A stretch of 5,139 bases of DNA, taken from assembly GCA_023457325.1 (NCBI GenBank), contig JAEWLX010000010.1:1-5139 (forward strand), written 5' to 3'. The translations under genes were made by a program, and so were the position numbers. The DNA comes from Bacillota bacterium. GTDB lineage: Bacteria; Bacillota_I; Bacilli_A; RFN20; CAG-826. This document shows, in pieces, positions 1 through 5,139 of the stretch. Under the pieces are notes generated by a model, which saw nothing but the letters and a program-made list of their open reading frames with translations, was not told the origin of the DNA and searched no databases. Position 1 is the first letter of the stretch, and each line of letters starts with the position of its first letter.

Positions 1-35
1 TATTCGTCCCAGCTAATTGGTGTTCTAAGTTCCAT
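1..35 (-). CDS. 5' end of a probable deoxycytidylate (dCMP) deaminase-family gene, partial
   Basis: Only the first 11 codons are in the window (M-E-L-R-T-P-I-S-W-D-E, then TA of the next codon, compatible with Tyr); the gene runs off the left edge. The start is convincing: an ATG at 33-35 follows a strong Shine-Dalgarno (AGAGGAGA, 41-48) with a 5-base spacer, and an extended -10 promoter lies just upstream. From family knowledge, an I-S-W-(D/N)-x-Y-F-M stretch at the extreme N-terminus is typical of dCMP/cytidine deaminases of the ComEB type, which convert dCMP to dUMP in pyrimidine salvage. The match here covers only about five residues, and the zinc-binding HAE and PCxxC motifs would lie outside the window. 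The existence of a gene is well supported; its identity is a hint. It sits 108 bases downstream of the GH13 gene but seems to have its own promoter. Confidence 0.5.
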   Translation of the reverse strand, partial: MELRTPISWDE

Positions 36-40
36 AAAAG

Positions 41-48
41 TCTCCTCT
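41..48 (-). promoter_or_regulatory. Strong Shine-Dalgarno for the left-edge gene
   Basis: On the minus strand the sequence reads AGAGGAGA, then CTTTT, then ATG. This near-consensus site at good spacing fixes the ATG at 33-35 as a genuine start, although only 11 codons of the gene are visible. Confidence 0.8.
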
Positions 49-61
49 AAAAACTTTTCTA

Positions 62-70
62 ATTATATCA
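62..70 (-). promoter_or_regulatory. Extended -10 promoter for the left-edge gene
   Basis: The minus strand reads TGATATAAT: a perfect TATAAT hexamer (62-67) with the TGn extension (68-70). At 17-18 bases upstream I see only a poor -35 (TAATAT-like), which is usual where an extended -10 compensates. The predicted transcription start is near 55, giving a leader of about 20 bases that contains the Shine-Dalgarno. The spacer just upstream carries ATCA and TGAT arms (67-70 and 78-81) around a CGCGCG core, which could be a weak operator, but that is speculative. Confidence 0.65.
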
Positions 71-143
71 TCGCGCGTGATTAAATATTAGTAAAACAAT
101 ATCCGAAACTAACAAAGTTAAAAGTCCTTATTTGTGTTGGTGT

Positions 144-1772
144 TTATCGAGTTTTAATTAAAGCGCCTTCAAATGGTTCGAGACAGCGTTGATTCTCGTA
201 ATTGTCGTGGCCGACATAGTTAGTTACAACCACTTCACCACGTAAAAATAATGGGTTCTTCTGCCGTTTCTTGCTCATATTGAGAATGATCGTATACTCA
301 TCATTGCCAAACGTTCTTAAAAAAGCCATCAGTTTTCCACTTGTAAAAAGCAGTTGAAAGTCGCCATAACAGAGGGCCGGAATTTCCTTTTTGATATTAA
401 TGATACGCTTGTAAAAATGATAAATTGATGTCTCATCATTTAATGAATTTTCAACATTAATTCTCGTGTAATTAGGATTAATGGTAAGCCATGGCTTACC
501 GGTCGTAAAACCAGCGTTTTCCTTCGCATTCCACTGCATCGGCGTTCTCGCATTATCGCGGTTAATATTGTTAACGAGTTTTAAAGCCGCTTGATGAGGA
601 AAACCAAGTTTTCTAATTAGTCCATAAACATTAATTGCTGAAATATCTTTTACTAATGACATATCGCTTGTCCCGATATTAGTCATACCAATTTCTTGAC
701 CTTGATAAATGAAAGTTGTTCCTTTTAAAAACATAATCATCATCGCCAGCATTTTGCCTGAAGCAAGGTAGAAGTTCTTCTCATCTCCAAAACGAGGAAT
801 ACTTCTTAACTGATCGTGATTTTCTAAATAGTTGGTGTTCCATTCGACGTTATTTTGCCAACCGAATAGTATTTTTTTAAGTCTTCGCGGAACATATCTT
901 CGCGCGAAGAGAGGCACTTTTTTGCGATCGACATTAACGTGATCGAATTGAAAAACCATATCTAACTCTTTGTCGATAAAACGCTTTGCGTTTTGATAAT
1001 CAACCATGTATGTTTCGCCGACCGTCATGCAATCATATTTAGAAAAAACTTCATCATGGATTTCTCTTAAAATCTTATGGTTTCCTTCTTGATTTAGATA
1101 ATGTTCACGCCCTGTTTGGTTTAAACGTTGCCGCCCGTTGGCAAGTGTCGTTTTGTATATTTGATTAATAACATCGCAGCGAAAGCCATAAATACCTCGA
1201 TCTAACCAGAAGCGAAGAATCGCTTTAACTTCTTCAATAACCTTGGGATTATGGAAATTCAAGTCGACTTGTTTGTCGCCATATAAATGGAGGTACCAAA
1301 GACCAACTTCTTCATCGTATTTCCAAGCCGATCCTGAAAACATCGATTGCCAGTTATTCGGAGGAAGTTTATTATTCTTTTTGCCTTTTTGCCAATAGTA
1401 ATAATCGCGATATGGTGAATCGGGTTTCTTACTTTCGATAAACCAACGATGCTCATCGCTTGTGTGGTTGACAACAAGATCCATAATAATGCGGATGCCC
1501 CGCTTTTTGGCTTCGCTAATAAGAACATCCATATCCGCGAGGGTTCCATATTCAGGATTAATATCAAGATAGTCACTAACATCATAGCCCATATCTTGAT
1601 TGGGTGACTTATAAACAGGTGATAACCAAATAATACCCACTCCTAAATCTCTTAGATAATCGAGTTTGGAGATGATACCAGGAATGTCACCAATTCCATC
1701 GCCATTAGAATCACAAAAACTGCGTGGATAAATTTGATAAACGACGTTTTCTTTAAAATATTTCTTTTCCAT
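144..1772 (-). CDS. malL: Oligo-1,6-glucosidase / alpha-glucosidase, GH13 family (MalL type)
   Basis: A complete 542-residue glycoside hydrolase with no signal peptide, so cytoplasmic. It should release glucose from the non-reducing end of short imported alpha-glucosides (isomaltose, panose, related oligosaccharides). The fold order is a TIM barrel with an inserted B domain (about 104-167) and a C-terminal beta domain from about 471. Visible motifs are a calcium-type loop D21-S-N-G-D-G-I-G-D29, Y63-D64, region I D98-LVV-N102-H103, region II G-F-R198-C-D200-V201 with nucleophile Asp200, acid/base Glu253 (VGET), and N318-H-D320. Val201 after the nucleophile is the residue that, in yeast isomaltase and Bacillus enzymes, goes with alpha-1,6 rather than alpha-1,4 preference. 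Oddities are QVDLNF in place of the usual QPDLNW (168-173) and NHDQLR in place of NHDQPR. DexB or trehalose-6-phosphate hydrolase are alternatives; the ENHDQ and YDCMTVGE contexts favour MalL. No clear Shine-Dalgarno precedes the ATG. The family call is very secure, the exact substrate moderate. Confidence 0.93.
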   Translation of the reverse strand: MEKKYFKENVVYQIYPRSFCDSNGDGIGDIPGIISKLDYLRDLGVGIIWLSPVYKSPNQDMGYDVSDYLDINPEYGTLADMDVLISEAKKRGIRIIMDLVVNHTSDEHRWFIESKKPDSPYRDYYYWQKGKKNNKLPPNNWQSMFSGSAWKYDEEVGLWYLHLYGDKQVDLNFHNPKVIEEVKAILRFWLDRGIYGFRCDVINQIYKTTLANGRQRLNQTGREHYLNQEGNHKILREIHDEVFSKYDCMTVGETYMVDYQNAKRFIDKELDMVFQFDHVNVDRKKVPLFARRYVPRRLKKILFGWQNNVEWNTNYLENHDQLRSIPRFGDEKNFYLASGKMLAMMIMFLKGTTFIYQGQEIGMTNIGTSDMSLVKDISAINVYGLIRKLGFPHQAALKLVNNINRDNARTPMQWNAKENAGFTTGKPWLTINPNYTRINVENSLNDETSIYHFYKRIINIKKEIPALCYGDFQLLFTSGKLMAFLRTFGNDEYTIILNMSKKRQKNPLFLRGEVVVTNYVGHDNYENQRCLEPFEGALIKTR

Positions 1773-1778
1773 GAATTT

Positions 1779-1787
1779 ATGTTAGCA
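1779..1787 (-). promoter_or_regulatory. Possible start-proximal extended -10 for the GH13 gene
   Basis: The minus strand reads TGCTAACAT, a TGn-extended hexamer matching TATAAT at four of six positions, only 6 bases before the ATG. No -35 is convincing. If used, it would yield an almost leaderless mRNA, which would fit the absence of a Shine-Dalgarno before this gene. It is weaker than the distal promoter candidate at 1833-1860. Confidence 0.2.
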
Positions 1788-1803
1788 CAAAAGGTTTTTC
1801 TTT

Positions 1804-1818
1804 TTGCGCAATCTAGAT
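1804..1818 (-). promoter_or_regulatory. Two abutting 8-bp palindromes, possible operator for the GH13 gene
   Basis: TTGCGCAA (1804-1811) and ATCTAGAT (1811-1818) are both perfect palindromes sharing one base, placed between the distal promoter candidate and the GH13 start. LacI/GalR-family repressors such as MalR, which commonly control maltose and isomaltose genes, bind palindromes with a central CG, and TTGCGCAA has that form, although it is shorter than usual operators. An operator role is inferred from position and symmetry only; no regulator gene is in the window. Confidence 0.25.
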
Positions 1819-1832
1819 AATTTTGTTTATTT

Positions 1833-1860
1833 TTAATAAAAAATTACAGATGATTTTCAA
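1833..1860 (-). promoter_or_regulatory. Candidate promoter of the GH13 gene
   Basis: On the minus strand TTGAAA (1855-1860, five of six to TTGACA) is followed after 16 bases by TATTAA (1833-1838, four of six to TATAAT). It lies directly downstream of the terminator of the preceding unit, where a new promoter is needed, and would give a leader of about 55 bases. The surroundings are very AT-rich, so a chance match is possible. Confidence 0.4.
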
Positions 1861-1897
1861 TTATCAAAAAGAAAAGGGCGAATGTATTTCGCCCTTT
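1861..1897 (-). terminator. Intrinsic terminator of the lipoprotein operon
   Basis: A perfect 10-bp stem, AAAGGGCGAA (pairing 1888-1897 with 1873-1882) around a 5-base loop (1883-1887), is followed on the minus strand by TCTTTTTGATAA. A GC-rich stem core plus a U-rich tail, 21 bases after the stop codon of the lipoprotein gene, is a standard Rho-independent terminator. The plus-strand side has no T tract after the stem, so it should act on minus-strand transcription only. It separates the surface-protein operon from the GH13 gene. Confidence 0.88.
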
Positions 1898-1918
1898 ATG
1901 ATGAACACTGCTGAGGTT

Positions 1919-3400
1919 TTAAACAGGAAAGTACTGCTCCTGAGCCCATAGAGGCAAATACTGAGCATAATCACGAAAGACAAAAACTTTCGATTCATGA
2001 AGTTTATAGTTTTCTTCACCTGTTACTTTGTTTTCAAAGTCGTTAGTTTCTGAATTCCAAACTGGAACGCCATCGGTCACAGATAAATCATAATAACCTT
2101 TAATCGTTTCCGAACCACTGAAAGTGAAGCAATCGGTTCCATAGCTACGAAAACGCATTGTTCCATTAACGGCATTCCAATAGACATTAAGGTTTTCGCT
2201 GATATTGGGAATATTATAAATTCTTTCAATCGCGGACGCAGCAGGATGACCGCTTTTGCCATCAAGATTGTAGGTTGCGCTTTGACTTGGCGGTCCCGGC
2301 GGAACATTATATTGATTAGCTCTTGCGGCCGAAATAGCTACGCCTTTTGGATTTAAAGCATTCATTAGCTCTTGAGAATTGCTACCGTGAGAACCGTGAT
2401 GACTCGCCTTATAAAGAGTGACTTCCGAAAGATTTTCCCTTTGAAGAAGACGAGCTTCAGATGAACTAGTTAAATCTCCGGCTGTAAAAAATTTAAAGTC
2501 CTGATAAGTAAAGACAGTTGCAAGACTAGCAGAGTTGCCTGCGCTATTTGCTCCCGTTTCAACATAGTATCCGGTATCGAGAATATCAACGTAGAAATCA
2601 CTCGTAAGATAATAGCGTTTGCTGGCGTCATTAGCGTAAGAAATACAGTCGATAGCCGGATGATAAGTCGCACCTTTTTCGACGTATGAATCTTTAATAA
2701 CGCCGTATTTGCCGCGATTTGCTAAATGTCCAAAATCGATGATTAAAGAAATATTATCGATGTTTTGCAGGGCATTTTCAAAGCCATCAACATGATCGGA
2801 GTCGTTATGACTGGCCATCAAAACATCGAGACGACCATCGCTGACGTGTTCATCAAGAAAGTCACTAATATAGTTGCCATCATATGACCAACCAGCGTCA
2901 ATTAGTATCTCGACATTACCCTTTTTTATAAAGAGGGAATCCGAGTAAATATGTTGCATCTCAAAGAAATAAATGTCGAGTGGTTCTTCCTCATCGGTCT
3001 CACCGATAAAAAGAGGATCACTACTTGTCTTACCGCTTCCATAATATGCTGGTTCACGGACTTCTAAAAAACTTGTTTTGTAAACATAGGAAGCAATTTT
3101 AGATACGGCTCTTATTGTTGTTGTTCCCGCAAGAAGAGGAGTTATTAATCCTTCCTCATTGATGGTGGCGATGCTTGTATCACTAATTGACCAGTATACT
3201 TCTTGCGAAGCATTGTCGGGATGAACAATAACATCTAAATCTAGTTCATCGCCTAAAAAGATAGTTACACTATCGACGATTTCTTCGCCTAAGTAAATAT
3301 CGATTCCCGTCGGAACGGCCTCGACACTAGGAGTACATGACGCCAAGGAAAGCAGAAAGACGGACAAAATGATTGATGGTTTCTTAATCAAGTTAATCAC
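1919..3400 (-). CDS. Surface lipoprotein with Ig-like (Big_2) domain and ComEC/Rec2-type metallo-beta-lactamase domain
   Basis: A complete protein of 493 residues from the GTG, or 490 if the better-placed TTG at 3389-3391 is used. It has a lipoprotein signal: K6-K7, a hydrophobic run 10-20, and lipobox L19-A-S-C22, so it should be anchored outside the membrane. Residues about 30-115 form a Big_2-like domain (WSISDTSIATINEEGLITPL pattern). Residues about 140-420 form a metallo-beta-lactamase fold: D168 (ILIDAG), H198-N-D-S-D202-H203, N289-x-x-S292-L, D309 (TAGD) and H334-H335-G-S. This set and order are typical of the soluble hydrolase domain of competence protein ComEC/Rec2, and the metal site looks intact. 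None of ComEC's membrane helices are present, so this is not ComEC itself. About 18 residues are inserted between ANQYN (361-365) and GHP (384-386), which are nearly contiguous in ComEC proteins. The tail from about 425 is unassigned. The substrate is unknown; nuclease or phosphodiesterase activity is plausible from the family. It is co-transcribed with the upstream gene. Confidence 0.88.
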   Translation of the reverse strand: MINLIKKPSIILSVFLLSLASCTPSVEAVPTGIDIYLGEEIVDSVTIFLGDELDLDVIVHPDNASQEVYWSISDTSIATINEEGLITPLLAGTTTIRAVSKIASYVYKTSFLEVREPAYYGSGKTSSDPLFIGETDEEEPLDIYFFEMQHIYSDSLFIKKGNVEILIDAGWSYDGNYISDFLDEHVSDGRLDVLMASHNDSDHVDGFENALQNIDNISLIIDFGHLANRGKYGVIKDSYVEKGATYHPAIDCISYANDASKRYYLTSDFYVDILDTGYYVETGANSAGNSASLATVFTYQDFKFFTAGDLTSSSEARLLQRENLSEVTLYKASHHGSHGSNSQELMNALNPKGVAISAARANQYNVPPGPPSQSATYNLDGKSGHPAASAIERIYNIPNISENLNVYWNAVNGTMRFRSYGTDCFTFSGSETIKGYYDLSVTDGVPVWNSETNDFENKVTGEENYKLHESKVFVFRDYAQYLPLWAQEQYFPV

Positions 3401-3402
3401 CT
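3389..3402 (-). promoter_or_regulatory. Shine-Dalgarno and start choice for the lipoprotein gene at the gene junction
   Basis: The minus strand reads AGGTGAT (3396-3402), TAAC, TTG (3389-3391). AGGTGAT matches part of the full anti-Shine-Dalgarno complement (AAGGAGGTGATC), with the AGG core 8 bases before the TTG. The GTG at 3398-3400 lies inside this site and has only GAGAG three bases upstream, which is too close. TTG is therefore the likelier start. The upstream gene's TAA (3393-3395) falls in the spacer, leaving one base between stop and start, an arrangement suited to translational coupling. Confidence 0.5.
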
Positions 3403-5139
3403 ACTCTCGCTAACCGAATGTCATCGAAGTTGACGCGATATGACGTGCCGTCAACAAGAAGAGAAATGGCAACACGAGCGCTTTGCCCTTCAGTCGGAAC
3501 ATAGATGCGGCACAACTCAAATTGTCTTTCGCCAACAACAAATACACGGTCAAGCGCTGTCCAATTTGCTCCTTCATCTACAGAATAGGATATTTCTAAT
3601 TTTGCATTTAGCGGATCATTTCCGTACGTTGCAACATTGAATTCAAGAAAGTCGAAGACAAAGTCTTCACGCAATTCAAGTCTTCCGCTGTTAGCTTGTG
3701 TAGTCTTGTCGGATTGCATTCTTGCTGACCAAGTTCCATTAACGCGGTCATTTTGAATAGCCGAGATTAAGGTTCTTCCATAATGCCATGTGGCCGCCGG
3801 TGTTCCTAATGTCGCCAAGTTATTTGATGCCGAATGGTTGTATGAAGGTTGCGATGTACTATTTCCATAAGAATCAGCTTCGGCGGCATCTTCAAAATCT
3901 AATAGATGTGCATTAGTTTGGTTACTTTGATTACTTCCAAGAACAGTGATCACATAATCTTTGCTGAAATCAGCACTATTTTTTTCAAATGTTGCTTCTA
4001 AAACAATGTCAGTATCATTAACAGGGCGAGTAATCGGACCGCCAGAAAAAATCTCAGGATTGTGGCTCGTCCAGGAAACCTCTACACCGTCGAAGCCATC
4101 GACAGTCGTTGGAAGAGTGATTGTGCTTTCATCGAGTTCAATCGTGTTTTCGAGAACTAAAACTTCGGAGGCGAGTTCCACTGCCATCTGATCACTCATT
4201 GCTTGACCTTCGATATCGGAGGCTTTGACAATTAGTAATTGATTTGACTTCACTGATCCGTAACCAAAGGCTGTTAAAATACCTTTTGCTGAAAGAGTAC
4301 TACCAACTGCCATCCCTTGAAAGACTGCAGTAATAGCTGCAAATTCTGTTGCCCCACTAACTTTAGGATCCGCACGATAAGCGATTACGTTTCCGTCGAC
4401 ATCAACGTTAACACTATAGGCCGAGGCATATGAGGTAGGAAGCGATGATATCGTTCCGCTAGGAATATTTACGTAAGAAGCATGATAAGGCGCTGTTACA
4501 TCGTTATCCATGACGTTTATTGAAAATAAATCATTAATTGTAACGTTGATGCTTTCATCTATTTCTTCGAAATACTCAACACCAACGATTTCGTGCAAGC
4601 CTTGATAATAATAATCTTTAAAGCCGCCGACAATATATACTTTATTGACTTCAACGGGAAAGAAGAAAGCATTTTGGCGGTAGACATAAAATCCTTCTGT
4701 GCCATTTTGAATGTAATAACTAACGGTTGCCTCATGGCCCGAACCTTCAACTGGTAAGACATGCCATACTTTGCCTTTAATTTTTAATGGTGTATCATTT
4801 TCGGCATTCATGAAATCCTCATGGGAGGCAAAATCGACTTCATCCCACTCGACGGTTGGTTCCGGAGGTGTTACATCGGTGACTGTAATTGATATTTGCC
4901 CACTGACAGATGGAAAGTCGACTGAAGTCGCCGAAATGTTTGTACTACCCACTTGCACACCCGTCACCAAGCCCGTCTGTGATACGGTAGCGATGTCGCC
5001 ATTTGCAGTTGCCCATGTTACATTTTGATCTGAGCCGGGCGGAAGAACGGTATGAGTTAGTTGTAAAGTTAAACCAATAGCAACAAAATTGTTACCCGTG
5101 CTACTGACAATATTTATTGATTGTGGATCGGGGTTAGGG
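3393..5139 (-). CDS. Large modular surface/secreted protein with Ig-like and OB-fold-like domains, 3' part
   Basis: The frame is open from the right edge to TAA at 3393-3395, giving 581 visible residues; the N-terminus is outside. A TTG at 4968-4970 could pass for a start, but it lies inside a domain that continues upstream, so it is not one. Visible order: Big_2 domain at about 6-87 (NVTWATANGDIATVSQTGLV); an OB-fold-like unit at about 100-191 (YYIQNGTEGFYVY, then VNKVYIVGGFKDYYYQGLHE); a second probable unit at about 197-311; a short helical linker; an atrophied Ig-like (aBig_2-type) domain at about 326-400 (TLPTTVDGF, VSWTSHNP, ITRPVNDTDIVLEATF); and a C-terminal beta-sandwich at about 410-581 with a SYSVDEGANW strand and ending NFDDIRLARV. 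There is no visible enzyme motif, LPxTG anchor or membrane segment, so export and anchoring must be specified upstream. Such domains are accessory parts of extracellular enzymes, including nucleases, or adhesins. Function unknown; probably works with the coupled lipoprotein. Confidence 0.8.
   Translation of the reverse strand, partial: PNPDPQSINIVSSTGNNFVAIGLTLQLTHTVLPPGSDQNVTWATANGDIATVSQTGLVTGVQVGSTNISATSVDFPSVSGQISITVTDVTPPEPTVEWDEVDFASHEDFMNAENDTPLKIKGKVWHVLPVEGSGHEATVSYYIQNGTEGFYVYRQNAFFFPVEVNKVYIVGGFKDYYYQGLHEIVGVEYFEEIDESINVTINDLFSINVMDNDVTAPYHASYVNIPSGTISSLPTSYASAYSVNVDVDGNVIAYRADPKVSGATEFAAITAVFQGMAVGSTLSAKGILTAFGYGSVKSNQLLIVKASDIEGQAMSDQMAVELASEVLVLENTIELDESTITLPTTVDGFDGVEVSWTSHNPEIFSGGPITRPVNDTDIVLEATFEKNSADFSKDYVITVLGSNQSNQTNAHLLDFEDAAEADSYGNSTSQPSYNHSASNNLATLGTPAATWHYGRTLISAIQNDRVNGTWSARMQSDKTTQANSGRLELREDFVFDFLEFNVATYGNDPLNAKLEISYSVDEGANWTALDRVFVVGERQFELCRIYVPTEGQSARVAISLLVDGTSYRVNFDDIRLARVGD

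Noticed and set aside
36..143. Intrinsic terminator after the GH13 gene
   Set aside because: The only inverted repeat noticed (TAAC-AAA-GTTA at 110-120) has a 4-bp AT-rich stem with no adequate U tract, so it is too weak to call.
144..1772. Trehalose-6-phosphate hydrolase (TreA/TreC) as the primary call for the GH13 gene
   Set aside because: The ENHDQ context, YDCMTVGE and C-terminal features resemble MalL more than TreA, which has CNHDQPR and QADLNW; kept as an alternative only.
1259..2673. Minus-strand open frames at 1259-1585, 2077-2307 and 2470-2673, and another at 4559-4762
   Set aside because: Each is in another frame of a well-supported gene and has no recognisable domain.
1919..3400. 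Calling the lipoprotein a full ComEC competence channel or a beta-lactamase resistance enzyme
   Set aside because: There is no membrane-spanning channel domain, only a lipobox signal. The motif set (HxDxDH, NxxSL, GD, HHGS) is of the ComEC/Rec2 branch, not of antibiotic-hydrolysing enzymes.
3440..5028. Plus-strand open frames at 3440-3640, 3961-4191 and 4771-5028
   Set aside because: They lie antisense to a continuous, domain-rich minus-strand gene, encode low-complexity unrecognisable peptides and do not form a plausible plus-strand gene set.
1..5139. Alternative genetic code (TGA = Trp) suggested by a possible mollicute-like origin
   Set aside because: Sampled Trp codons are TGG and the long genes read through without in-frame TGA, so the standard bacterial code fits.
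1..5139. CRISPR arrays, insertion sequences, tRNA or rRNA genes
   Set aside because: No regularly spaced repeats, no transposase-like frame or terminal inverted repeats, and no cloverleaf or rRNA-like sequence were seen; the spacers are too short to hold them.

Overview
The window looks like a chromosomal stretch of a moderately AT-rich, low-GC Gram-positive-type bacterium (Bacillota or a walled/acholeplasma-like relative such as Erysipelotrichia or Izemoplasmatales). The pointers are AT-rich spacers, Bacillus-like promoter and ribosome-binding sequences, Bacillus MalL-like sugar enzymology, and a lipoprotein plus a large secreted-type protein built of bacterial Ig-like domains. The genes read cleanly with TGA as stop and TGG for Trp, so there is no sign of mycoplasma code 4. 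The taxon is inference. Every supportable gene is on the minus strand, so transcription runs from high to low coordinates.

Layout in transcription order. (1) 5139-3393: the 3' part (581 visible residues) of a large, probably extracellular, modular protein: Big_2 Ig-like domain, two OB-fold-like units, an atrophied Ig-like (aBig_2-type) domain and a C-terminal beta-sandwich. No catalytic domain is visible and its N-terminus is outside the window. (2) 3400-1919: a complete lipoprotein with a lipobox, one Big_2-like domain and a standalone ComEC/Rec2-type metallo-beta-lactamase domain with all the expected metal-site motifs. Its start overlaps or abuts the stop of gene 1, so the two are almost certainly co-transcribed and probably translationally coupled. 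A strong intrinsic terminator (about 1861-1897) closes this unit. (3) 1772-144: a complete cytoplasmic GH13 alpha-glucosidase of the oligo-1,6-glucosidase (MalL) type, with its own candidate promoter and possible operator in the 146-base spacer. (4) 35-1: the first 11 codons of a further gene, preceded by a textbook Shine-Dalgarno and an extended -10 promoter. Its start (M-E-L-R-T-P-I-S-W-D-E) resembles the N-terminus of dCMP deaminases (ComEB-like).

Genes 1 and 2 appear to form a cell-surface module. The ComEC-type hydrolase domain is thought to act on DNA in competence proteins, and OB-fold-like repeats often accompany secreted nucleases, so an extracellular nucleic-acid-processing role is a reasonable but unproven hypothesis. 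The GH13 gene is an independent sugar-utilisation cistron. There is no gene-free stretch over 300 bases, no RNA gene, no insertion sequence and no CRISPR array that I can see.
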